The notes under the pieces: model-generated
Told to the model about the DNA's origin: nothing
The model's database searches: none
The model's input: only the letters and a program-made list of their open reading frames with translations
Assembly: GCF_002250625.1 (NCBI RefSeq)
Contig: NZ_NMVQ01000007.1
Coordinates: 1-64,000, forward strand
Direction: 5' to 3'
Length of the DNA stretch: 64,000 nt
Source: Enemella dayhoffiae
GTDB lineage: Bacteria > Actinomycetota > Actinomycetes > Propionibacteriales > Propionibacteriaceae
In this document: in pieces, positions 43,887 through 51,785 of the stretch
Position numbering within the stretch: the first letter of the stretch is position 1
How the letters are laid out: every line of letters begins with the position of its first letter
Position numbers and translations under genes: made by a program

Positions 43887-44804
43887 ATGCCGATCATTCG
43901 CCGGGAATACCTGGACCGTGGGCACAGCCCAACCGAGCTGGCGGCGTCCGTCCGTCGTGGGCAACTCGTCCGGCTGCGCCGGGGCGGGTACGCCGAACCC
44001 AACCCTCTGGCGACACCCGAGCAGCGGCACCGGGAGCTGCCCGAGCTGACCCTGCCGAGCCTGGGTTCAGGATCCGTGCTCAGCCACGCCACCGCCGGAG
44101 TCCTGCACGGACTGTGGTTGCCGGCCAACCAGCTGCGGCGGGTGCATGTGTGCCGCGACGGCAAGGGCGGAGCCTCGGTGACCAGGCATCTGCACGTCCA
44201 CCGGCCCGACCCAGAATCGAGCACCGTCCCCGTGCCCGACGGTGAGTTGCGGATGACCGACCTGCTGGGAACCACGGTGGCGCTGCTCCGGCAACTGCCA
44301 ATCGCCGACGCCGTCGGCGTGGCAGATTCGGCCCTGCGTCAGGGCCTCGACCCAGACGAGTTGCTGGCCGCAATCGCCGCTCGGAAACGGATCCCGGGCA
44401 ACCGGTTGGCGCGCCGAGCTGCCGAATTCGCCGACCCCCTCAGTGAGAGCCGCGGGGAGAGCTGGTCGCGGTGGCAGATGTGTCAGCTGGGGATCGCGGC
44501 ACCTGGGCTGCAGCACGAGGTCCGCACCAACCACGGGGAGCATGTGGCGCGCTGCGACTTCTGGTGGCAGAAACTCGGCCTGGTCGGGGAGTTCGACGGG
44601 GCCGTGAAATATGGCCGTCTGCTCAAGCCGAGGCAGTCGGTGCAGGATGTCGTGCTGGCCGAGAAGCATCGGGAGGAGGCGATCCGGCGGCAGGGGCTGT
44701 GGGTGGTGCGCTGGACCTGGTCCGAGGTTCGATCCGACAAGTTCGGCGAGATCATCAGCAGTGCCATGCGGAACGCCCCGCGCGTCCAGAACCGCAGCGC
44801 CTGA
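43887..44804 (+). CDS. AbiEi-like N-terminal domain + DUF559/Vsr-type nuclease-fold protein, bracketed by repeats
   Basis: The 305-residue protein starts with ATG at 43887. The N-terminal part (MPIIRREYLDRGHSPTELAA ... LVRLRRGGYAEP) is the winged helix of AbiEi-type proteins, which are antitoxins of type IV systems. The C-terminal part (GLQHEVRTNHGEHVARCDFWW ... LVGEFDGAVKYG ... LAEKHREEAIRRQGLWVVRWTW) follows the DUF559/Vsr fold of PD-(D/E)xK nucleases, with candidate residues D in RCDF, E-F-D in VGEFDG, K in VKYG and E in EKHRE. No AbiEii toxin gene is adjacent. The gene is flanked at 90 bp and 24 bp by two arrays of the same 19-bp inverted repeat, suggesting that gene and repeats travel or act together. 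Confidence 0.75.
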   Translation: MPIIRREYLDRGHSPTELAASVRRGQLVRLRRGGYAEPNPLATPEQRHRELPELTLPSLGSGSVLSHATAGVLHGLWLPANQLRRVHVCRDGKGGASVTRHLHVHRPDPESSTVPVPDGELRMTDLLGTTVALLRQLPIADAVGVADSALRQGLDPDELLAAIAARKRIPGNRLARRAAEFADPLSESRGESWSRWQMCQLGIAAPGLQHEVRTNHGEHVARCDFWWQKLGLVGEFDGAVKYGRLLKPRQSVQDVVLAEKHREEAIRRQGLWVVRWTWSEVRSDKFGEIISSAMRNAPRVQNRSA

Positions 44805-44827
44805 CGCGTCCACCCGCGCGACTCCGC

Positions 44828-44983
44828 GTACCGAGTGTCACCTCGCGTGCCGAACGTCACTTCGCGGACCACCGGTAGCACGCGAGGTGGTGCTGGGTCC
44901 GCGAGGTGAGCTTCGGTACGCGAGGTGGGCTTCGACAGGCTCAGCCACCGGGCCGGGGCAGGTTCAGCCACCGGGCGAGGGTG
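44828..44983. repeat. Inverted array of 19-bp repeats with CTTCGACAGGCTCAG tail, element E3 (right of the AbiEi/DUF559 gene)
   Basis: Two units (44828, 44847; GTACCGAGTGTCACCTCGC and GTGCCGAACGTCACTTCGC), a 16-base centre with ACCGGTAG (44866-44881), then three reversed units at 44882, 44901 and 44920 (for example GCGAGGTGAGCTTCGGTAC). The last unit runs directly into GTGGGCTTCGACAGGCTCAG and CCACC (44926-44949), and a partial second copy GGTTCAGCCACCGGG follows (44961-44975). The element ends next to the stop of the following minus-strand gene. Confidence 0.88.
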
Positions 44984-44984
44984 G

Positions 44985-45317
44985 TCAGCGGGCGGCCGTG
45001 TTCAGCCCGACGAGCCAGGCCAGGGCGAGGATGGCGCCGAGGACGGGGGAGAAGATCATCACCCCGACGGCGATCAGCGAACCGAGCGTGCCGAGCAGGG
45101 CGCGAGGCCCGCGGCGTACGCCACCGCCGAACACCCACGGGGCGATCACGGCGCCGATCGGCAACAGCCACGCGGCCAGCGGGAGGCCGCCGGGGTCTCC
45201 GGCCCAGCGCAGGGAGGGGGTGACGGCGAGAGCGAGGTACGCCCACCCGCCGGCCAGCGCGGCGGCGGCCATGACCGGGTCCCGTCGCCACCAGGCGACC
45301 CGCTCAGCGGTATTCAC
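44985..45317 (-). CDS. Small membrane protein at the end of the tcp-like operon
   Basis: The 110-residue product starts with GTG at 45315-45317, overlapping the upstream VirB6-like gene by 14 bases. It has three likely helices (PVMAAAALAGGWAYLALAV, LAAWLLPIGAVIAPWVFGGG, IFSPVLGAILALAWLVGL). Translational coupling places it in the secretion operon. I do not recognise a family. Confidence 0.65.
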   Translation of the reverse strand: MNTAERVAWWRRDPVMAAAALAGGWAYLALAVTPSLRWAGDPGGLPLAAWLLPIGAVIAPWVFGGGVRRGPRALLGTLGSLIAVGVMIFSPVLGAILALAWLVGLNTAAR

Positions 45318-47901
45318 TGGCGGCCTGTTCGGCGACCTGGGCGAGGTGGGCGCGGTGGCGTACCCGGCCCGTGGCCACGTCGAACCCGGTCGAGGCGTGA
45401 CGGGCGGCGCGGCGGGCGGCGGCCAGTTCGTCGTCGCCGGCCAGCTTCTTGGCGTGCCGGCCGGTGACCAGCTGGAACTCCCGATTGGCGTTGTCGCGGG
45501 CGCGGCGGGCGGCCTCGAACTCCTGCTCGGCCTGGTGCAACTGCCCGGCGTAGTGATCGGCCCGGGCCAGCGCCATCCCGCGGTCGTCCAGCGGGGCGGT
45601 GAGGGTGCGCTGAAAGGCGGCCTCCATCGCCCGCGCCTCGTTGGCCTGCTCCCGCATCCGGGGGTTGCTCGCGCCGGCGGCCTTACCGCTGCGCGGACCG
45701 AGCCCGGCACCAGCCGGGCCCAGTCCCGGCGCCTCGGCGCGGGCTGCCCGGGCCGCCTCGGCGGACTCCGGGTCGGGGCCGGCGTCGGAGGCCCGGGCCA
45801 CGTTCGGACCCCCGCGGAAGTAGTTGTAGTTGGTGATCTGCACCCCCGGCTGCGGCTGGGACTGGGCGAGCTTGTCCGCCGCCTCCTCCCGGGCCTGACT
45901 GGAGCGTACGCCCGCCCCGAGCGCCGAACCGAGCCCCGGGACCCGGGCCAGCGGGCCGGTGGCCGAGGCGCTGGCGCGGGCCGAATCCTCGGCGCCGAGG
46001 GAGCGCACCACCTCCTCGCGCAGCCGGACCCGGCTCCGCTCGTCGATCGGGGTGCCGTGCTCGGCCACCCACCGCTGTTCGGCCTCGGTGACCGCCGCGG
46101 CCACCCGGGCGTCCTGCTTGCGTCGAGTCGGTGCGTTCAGGGTCCGGCCCATCGAGCCCGGCCGGTTCACCCCGGGGGCCCGGGCGGCCGCACCGCTCTC
46201 GGTGGCACCCCCGCCGATCCGGTTCCGGGCGGCGCTGATCCCGGCCAGGGCGACGGCCGGCAGGTTGGTCACGGTCGCGGTGACGCCGGTCGGTTCCTGA
46301 CGGCCGGCGCGGACCTCGGCGGCGCTGGCCGAGACCGGCTGTGCGTCACCGCGGATCAGCGAGACCACCTTCCACAGACCGAGCAGCAGCATCACCATCA
46401 GCACGGCCTTCATCCCCATGCCCGTGTTCGGCAGCTTCAGCGCCGCGGTGACCAGCAGCATCGCGACCGTCTGCAGCAGCTGGAAGACGAAGCTGAGCAG
46501 CAGCGCCTTGAACCAGGTCATCAGCCAGGCGCGGAAGATCCGTTGGGTGGGTGGGAAAAGCCCGAGCAGGGCGATCACCGGCAGGAAGAAGAAGAGTGCG
46601 ACGAGCACCGAATTCCACAGCAGCAGCAATCCCGAGGTGACCACCAGGAAGGCGCCGACCAGCAGCGCCAGCAGCATGGAGAAGAAGGCGAGGTTGACCC
46701 GTTCCCCGGAGTTGCTGCCCTGCCAGGTCGGGTACTGGTCGTGATATTGCGACCAGACCACCTCGCGCAGGATGTTCCACTGCCCTTGGCGTTCTTCGAT
46801 CTTGTCGTTGTTCGGGTCGGTCGGGTTGCCGGGCGGGCGGGCACCCCAGGTGGCCTCGGTGCTGGTCCGCCCCTGCGTCCAGAGCTGGACCAGGCGTACG
46901 TCGCTGCCGTTCTGGTTGGGCGGCGGGATGAGCTTCTCGGCCGGACCCTTGAACCGCTTCACCTCGTCGGTCTTGAACGGCATCGAGGTGTTCAGCGAGG
47001 TGCCGAATTGGCCGGTGGCCCACGGGTCGAGCACGACGTTCTGATAGATCAGGCAGTCGAAGCTGCGGCGCGCATCACGGCTGGTGGTGGAGCAGAACGG
47101 GCTGGTCTGGTTGGGCAGCAGCACCGAGGAGAGCTGGCCGTTGGCGTCGTTGATCGTGTTCAACGCCGAGGTGGTCAGCCAGTAGTAGTTCGGTTTCGAC
47201 TGGGCCGTGCCGCCCTGGGTGGAGGGCAGCACCAGGAAGGTGCCGATCACCATGAAGATGCCCACGCCGATCAACGCCTGCAGGGTTTCCCGCTGCTTGC
47301 CCGGTCCGCGCATGCCGCCGGTGAAGATGACCAGCAGGCCGGTGAGCATGATCATCACCACCGACATCGACAGGAACAGCCCTGTGGACAGGGAATTCAC
47401 CGGGGCCGCGGCCTGGTCGAGGAGGTTCACCACCAGCTGCGGGTTGGCGGCCAGGGAGCGGAACGAGATCGCCCCGGCGCCGATCAGTTTGGACAGGTCG
47501 AAGATGGAGTTGGCGACCATGTTGAGCGCCGACGGCAGATAGGCGCACACGTATTCGGTGCGCGGCGGGAAATCCTTGAACTGTTCCTGTTGCGCGAGTT
47601 TGGTGTGCGACCAGGTCGCCCCCGACATGCCCATCGCCTCATAGAGCGTGTACGCCGGGACCGGGCGCCCGCGGGCGGTGTCCCAGACCTCGACCTGGCG
47701 GTCGCGGGGGTTGAACAGCTGGCCGACGGCCATCATCGAGGCCGCGTCCTGGGCGTACGGCTGGTTGGCGGAGAAGAGCGGCAGTGGTGTGCACTCCGGC
47801 GGTTCGGCGGCGCGCGAGGTGCCGGTCGGCAGCACCGCGAGGACGGCGACCACCGCGAACACCACTCCGAGCAGGAGTTTCCTTAGCCGGGGGGCGGTCA
47901 C
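45304..47901 (-). CDS. VirB6/TrbL-like polytopic channel protein (TcpH/ConG-position)
   Basis: The 865-residue protein has a signal peptide (LLLGVVFAVVAVLAVLPTG), a long external N-terminal part with four or more cysteines, and then groups of membrane helices (LSMSVVMIMLTGLLVIFTGG, LIGVGIFMVIGTFLVLP, LAFFSMLLALLVGAFLVV, FFFLPVIALLGLFPP, MWFK-type loop, LLLSFVFQLLQTVAMLLV). The C-terminal 330 residues are hydrophilic, Ala/Arg-rich and partly coiled-coil (EFEAARRARDNANREFQ). This layout matches VirB6/TrbL-like components of Gram-positive conjugation systems. The start overlaps the ATPase stop by four bases. Confidence 0.8.
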   Translation of the reverse strand: MTAPRLRKLLLGVVFAVVAVLAVLPTGTSRAAEPPECTPLPLFSANQPYAQDAASMMAVGQLFNPRDRQVEVWDTARGRPVPAYTLYEAMGMSGATWSHTKLAQQEQFKDFPPRTEYVCAYLPSALNMVANSIFDLSKLIGAGAISFRSLAANPQLVVNLLDQAAAPVNSLSTGLFLSMSVVMIMLTGLLVIFTGGMRGPGKQRETLQALIGVGIFMVIGTFLVLPSTQGGTAQSKPNYYWLTTSALNTINDANGQLSSVLLPNQTSPFCSTTSRDARRSFDCLIYQNVVLDPWATGQFGTSLNTSMPFKTDEVKRFKGPAEKLIPPPNQNGSDVRLVQLWTQGRTSTEATWGARPPGNPTDPNNDKIEERQGQWNILREVVWSQYHDQYPTWQGSNSGERVNLAFFSMLLALLVGAFLVVTSGLLLLWNSVLVALFFFLPVIALLGLFPPTQRIFRAWLMTWFKALLLSFVFQLLQTVAMLLVTAALKLPNTGMGMKAVLMVMLLLGLWKVVSLIRGDAQPVSASAAEVRAGRQEPTGVTATVTNLPAVALAGISAARNRIGGGATESGAAARAPGVNRPGSMGRTLNAPTRRKQDARVAAAVTEAEQRWVAEHGTPIDERSRVRLREEVVRSLGAEDSARASASATGPLARVPGLGSALGAGVRSSQAREEAADKLAQSQPQPGVQITNYNYFRGGPNVARASDAGPDPESAEAARAARAEAPGLGPAGAGLGPRSGKAAGASNPRMREQANEARAMEAAFQRTLTAPLDDRGMALARADHYAGQLHQAEQEFEAARRARDNANREFQLVTGRHAKKLAGDDELAAARRAARHASTGFDVATGRVRHRAHLAQVAEQAASEYR

Positions 47902-50900
47902 GACTGGCCGCCGACGGGTTCGGCCCGCTGTTCGGCGTCCTCGGCGGCACCGAGCACACCGGCCTCGGCGACGGCGGCCTCACGCTCGTCGTTGGTGATG
48001 AACTCCCACTCCCACGGGTCGGCGGAGATCGGGTGCCGCTGCGAGCCCGCCCGGGTGGTCGGGTTGGTGTCCGAGGCGCGCAGCAGTTCCTTGAACAGCA
48101 GGTCGATCTCGGTCAACGCGACGTGGAAGTCCATGTCCCGGAAGAGGCACCGGCCGGTCTCCAGGTGACCGCCCATGCCGACCGGCAGCAGGGCGGTGGA
48201 GATCACGTCGCTGTTGTGCCGGGTGAGCAGAGGGGCCACCTGCCGGGCGTCGCCCTCGGAGCGTTGCAGGAAAGCGAACACCGACTGCACCTGGTTGGCC
48301 GACGGTCCGTCGCCACCCTCGCGGCTGGAGGATTCGATCTGACCCAGCCGGGAGGCGAGCTGATCGATCAGAACCGTGATCAACCCGTAGGACCGGCCCT
48401 GTGCCAGCGTGGTCAGCAGCAGCTCGCGGCCACCCTTGGTGGAGGTGACCAGATAGGACTCGTCGACGAACAGCATCTTCGGCTGGATGTCACCCGAGCG
48501 CCCGGTGACCGGGTTCACCGTCTGCTTGTTGTCGAGCATCTGCGCGGCATATTTCACCAGCACATACATGATCGCCGCGGCCAGTCGCTCCTCCTTGGAC
48601 CAGGTGTCCTCGCCCATCTGCGATTTCGGAGTTTTCATGCCACGTAAGGTGAAAACGGTACGCCGCTTGCGCAACCGGGCGAACCCGACGGGCTCCTCGG
48701 CGAAGGCGAGCGAGGCGTACGGCAGGCCGAGCAGCTGCCGCAGCTGGATCGCCGCGCGGGAGAACTCCCGCTTCATCTCGAACGGGACATCGGCCATCTG
48801 CTCGATCCGGGCGGTCTCCTCGCCGACCACCTGCACGACCTCCCACAGGGTCGGCCGGCGGACCTGGCGGGCCACTTTCTCGGCCACCTCACCGCGTTCG
48901 TGGTCAGCGACCGGGCGCTGCGCCTGCACCTCGGCCATCCGCTGGTTGATCCGGATCTGGTAGCGCTGCTTGACGGTTTCGATGGCCGGCACGATCACGT
49001 CGTCGAAGCGGTCGCGCACCTTCTGCCCGAGGAACATGGTGATCATCTCGTCGGCGAGCAGGGCGCCGGCCTCGAGGTTGGGTTCCACCTGCCAGGGGTC
49101 CAGCACGCCGGGTGCGGAGGCGACGATGTCGATCACCTCGGTGTCGGCCCAGAACTCCGGGTTCACCGGTGTGAAACGGGATCGCCCGGTACCGAGCACT
49201 CCGGCCGCCGCCTCGGCCTGGAAGCCGGGGTGGTTCACCTGCGGGCCGAACGCCAGGTAGTAGCAGAACTGGGCGAAGTCGACCTTCGGGTCGAGGACGA
49301 CGGTCTGTACGCCGGATTCGCTGGCCTGGAAGAACATCAGCAGGGCGAGCGAGGACTTGCCGCCACCCGATCCGCCGACGATGAACACGCCGCCGCCGGA
49401 GTTGCGGGCCACCCCGGAGTGCGGGGAGTGGAACACCGGTACGCCCTGGGATTCCCCGATGTAGTTGCCCATCCACCCCAGCGAGCGCCCCTCGGCCGAC
49501 CGCACCTCGCGATCGCCGATCACCACACCGGCGCGCGGGAAACCCACCCCGAAGTGTTCCGGATCGGTGAGCCGGACGTAGGGGACCGACAGCAGCTTCG
49601 GTCCCGTTCCCGGCAGGAAGGAGGCGAGCATCCGCCACTGGTAACGGCTGGGGCGTACCAGGATCGCGTCGTTGAGGGTGTTCTTGGTGTCGATCACCAG
49701 CGACTCGACCCGGGCGTTCAGCTCCTCCAGGGTGGGGGCGGACACCTGCACCATGATCTGCCCGAGCACGCCCGGTTTCGGGGTCTGCCGGACCCGCGCC
49801 AGGGCGTCCTCGGCGCGCACCTGCTCGTCGGCGACCAGGATGTCGGTGATCTGACCGCCGGTGGCGGTGCCCATGTTCTTCAGCTCACCGCGCAGGTTGT
49901 TGTTGATCTTCTCCAGCTGTTCGCGGAATTTGCGTGGGGGCAGCAGTTCCATCCGATAGGACACCTCGACACCCGCGTTCGCGAAGTGCCGGATCCACGC
50001 CTGCCCGGCGTTGGTGGCGGTCTCCTCCGGCCACTCGGCCACCGCCAGGCAGGCGGTGTAGGAGTCCAGCGCGTCCGACTCGTCGGAACGGTCGGCCTCG
50101 GCGACGTTTTCGTTCAGCGTGGAGATGTGCAGGTATTGCCGGCGGTTCTCGGCGGTGAAGTCGACCCACAGCGCGAACTCTCCCTCACCCCACGGCTTGG
50201 ACTGCGGGAAGTCGTTCATGGTCGGGGCGAAGTGGCCGGCCAGCGGCTTGCGGATCAGCCACATCCGGTCGGCGCGGGTGATCGGCTGCACCGGACCCAG
50301 GCTGGCGACGTTGCGCAGCACGCGCTGGGCCATCACCTCCCAGCGGGCAGCGAGATCCGGCGGGATGAACTCGTCGTGCCCGCCCATCAGCGCGGCGTTC
50401 GCGGACTGCTTGATCTCGTTCAGCGAGGAGGTGGGCAGGGTGTCGATCTGGATCAGCAGGTAGGCCACCGGGCGTACCGTGCGGGTGTGCCGCAGGAAGA
50501 AGGCGGTCGCGTCGAGATAGGTGCGATAGAGCCGTGAGGGGTTCCAGGAGTTGCGCAGCAGCTGGTGCTTCCACTCGTCGACGTTGAACGGCTGGTGGGT
50601 GAGCCGATAGTGCACCTGGACCGGCTCGCCGTCGGCCGCGGTGTGCACCAGCGCCTGGGTGGCCTGGTAGGCGAGCGACTCGACGTCCTCGGCGCCCATG
50701 TACATGTCGCCGACCGGCTCCAGCCGGAACCCGGTCCACACGGTGTTCTGGTGCACGAACACCGACCCGTCGTCATAGCGGTAGCCGAGCCGCAGATCCT
50801 CGCGGGCCTGCCGCTTCGGCGTACCGGAGTCGCCGCCGCGGGAGGCGGTACGCCGCCGCCCGGCGGTCATCGCCGACCAGATCACGCCGACCGCGACGAG

Positions 50901-50942
50901 GAAGGCGATGACGAGCAGCACCATCAGGATCGTCTGGATCAT
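47898..50942 (-). CDS. VirB4/TcpF (ConE)-like secretion ATPase
   Basis: The protein has 1014 residues from ATG 50940-50942 (MIQTILMVLLVIAFLVAVGV), where one membrane helix anchors it; the frame extends upstream inside the previous gene. The N-terminal domain (residues about 60-480) is of the SCO6880/TraC type. The ATPase domain shows Walker A GGSGGGKSSL near 522, VVLDPKVDFAQ, and Walker B MLFVDESYL near 826, then a Q/R-rich motif LAQGRSYGLITVLIDQLAS. This AAA+ ATPase should energise assembly or transport of the apparatus. Four-base overlaps tie it to both neighbours. Confidence 0.87.
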   Translation of the reverse strand: MIQTILMVLLVIAFLVAVGVIWSAMTAGRRRTASRGGDSGTPKRQAREDLRLGYRYDDGSVFVHQNTVWTGFRLEPVGDMYMGAEDVESLAYQATQALVHTAADGEPVQVHYRLTHQPFNVDEWKHQLLRNSWNPSRLYRTYLDATAFFLRHTRTVRPVAYLLIQIDTLPTSSLNEIKQSANAALMGGHDEFIPPDLAARWEVMAQRVLRNVASLGPVQPITRADRMWLIRKPLAGHFAPTMNDFPQSKPWGEGEFALWVDFTAENRRQYLHISTLNENVAEADRSDESDALDSYTACLAVAEWPEETATNAGQAWIRHFANAGVEVSYRMELLPPRKFREQLEKINNNLRGELKNMGTATGGQITDILVADEQVRAEDALARVRQTPKPGVLGQIMVQVSAPTLEELNARVESLVIDTKNTLNDAILVRPSRYQWRMLASFLPGTGPKLLSVPYVRLTDPEHFGVGFPRAGVVIGDREVRSAEGRSLGWMGNYIGESQGVPVFHSPHSGVARNSGGGVFIVGGSGGGKSSLALLMFFQASESGVQTVVLDPKVDFAQFCYYLAFGPQVNHPGFQAEAAAGVLGTGRSRFTPVNPEFWADTEVIDIVASAPGVLDPWQVEPNLEAGALLADEMITMFLGQKVRDRFDDVIVPAIETVKQRYQIRINQRMAEVQAQRPVADHERGEVAEKVARQVRRPTLWEVVQVVGEETARIEQMADVPFEMKREFSRAAIQLRQLLGLPYASLAFAEEPVGFARLRKRRTVFTLRGMKTPKSQMGEDTWSKEERLAAAIMYVLVKYAAQMLDNKQTVNPVTGRSGDIQPKMLFVDESYLVTSTKGGRELLLTTLAQGRSYGLITVLIDQLASRLGQIESSSREGGDGPSANQVQSVFAFLQRSEGDARQVAPLLTRHNSDVISTALLPVGMGGHLETGRCLFRDMDFHVALTEIDLLFKELLRASDTNPTTRAGSQRHPISADPWEWEFITNDEREAAVAEAGVLGAAEDAEQRAEPVGGQS

Positions 50943-51448
50943 CCGCGGTGACCCTTCGACTCGCTCGTTCCTCGCTCGCTCAGGGAACGTGTGGGGGTGC
51001 CTCGCTCGCGCAGGGAACGGTAGTGGTCGGCGTACACCTCGCGGGTGCCGAACCAGGCGTCGTCGCGGGGTTCCCAGATGATCGCCTGCCAGTGGATCCG
51101 GTCGGGTTCGGAGTCGCGGCTGAACCCGGAGATCCGCCGCGGCTGGGAGAAGGTGTAGTCCAGCAGTACCGACAGCCGCTGCGGCAGCGTCATCCGGTCG
51201 ACGCTGGGGCGCCCGGCCCACAGATAGCCGACGGCAGCGGCCGCAACGGCACCCAGCATCCCGACGACGCCGACGAGTGGGGAGCCGCTGACCCGTCCCG
51301 CGATCGCGGCGACGATGGCGCCGAGCGCGAAGCAGACCCCGGCCACGGCGGCCCGGGTCGTGGAGAGGCCCCCCGGGATGGCGATCCCGCCAAACTCCCA
51401 GAGCTTGTTCTCCCGCTGCTTCAGGCGGGTGTAGTCACTCGAACGCAT
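50939..51448 (-). CDS. TcpE/ConD-like membrane protein
   Basis: The 169-residue protein has the TcpE outline: a short soluble start (MRSSDYTRLKQRENKLWEFG), two close membrane helices (AAVAGVCFALGAIVAAIAG and GVVGMLGAVAAAAVGYLWAG), then a cytoplasmic part with PQRLSVLLDYTFSQPRRISG. The last 25 residues (SLRERGTPTRSLSERGTSES) come from a repeat-like DNA tract at 50948-51020 and do not look like part of the family. It overlaps the VirB4-like start by four bases, as TcpE and TcpF genes do in related systems. Confidence 0.75.
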   Translation of the reverse strand: MRSSDYTRLKQRENKLWEFGGIAIPGGLSTTRAAVAGVCFALGAIVAAIAGRVSGSPLVGVVGMLGAVAAAAVGYLWAGRPSVDRMTLPQRLSVLLDYTFSQPRRISGFSRDSEPDRIHWQAIIWEPRDDAWFGTREVYADHYRSLRERGTPTRSLSERGTSESKGHRG

Positions 51449-51514
51449 CAGGGCCGATCCTTCCAGAGACCGGGTCCGGATCGGCCCGGTCCAGGTTGGC
51501 GTCCGGACGGCGGC

Positions 51515-51748
51515 TCAACCGCCGAGACCCTTGACGATCTGCTGGATCGCGCCAACGAGGACGCCGGCCGCGCCGATCAGCATCAGGCCGAGGAAGATCA
51601 CCCCCGCGCCGGAGAGCGCCTCGCGCAGGCCACCGCCGCGGTGGAAGGTGATGATCAGCTTGATCCCGAGCAGGATGAACGCGAGGGTCGCGATGGCCCC
51701 GCCGAGGGCGGCGATCTGCGAGGACAGGTTGTCGATCAGCTGGGTCAT
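51515..51748 (-). CDS. TcpD/VirB2-like small membrane protein
   Basis: The 77-residue protein has two helices (ALGGAIATLAFILLGIKLII and LSGAGVIFLGLMLIGAAGVL) separated by a short basic loop (TFHRGGGLREA) and a VGAIQQIVKGLGG tail. Size, topology and place between the TcpC-like and TcpE-like genes match TcpD/ConC. A VirB2-like pilin is the other possibility; both have this topology. Confidence 0.75.
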   Translation of the reverse strand: MTQLIDNLSSQIAALGGAIATLAFILLGIKLIITFHRGGGLREALSGAGVIFLGLMLIGAAGVLVGAIQQIVKGLGG

Positions 51749-51785
51749 GCGGCTCCTTCTGATCCGGTCGGCTCAGGCATGGCGA

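Noticed and set aside
44828-44946. Simple transcription terminator for the AbiEi/DUF559 gene
   Set aside because: A terminator function is possible, but it does not explain five 19-bp units or the matching array upstream of the gene.
44611-47886. 1091-codon plus-strand frame opposite the VirB6-like gene
   Set aside because: Antisense shadow; the minus strand encodes a signal peptide and membrane helices with coupled overlaps to its neighbours.
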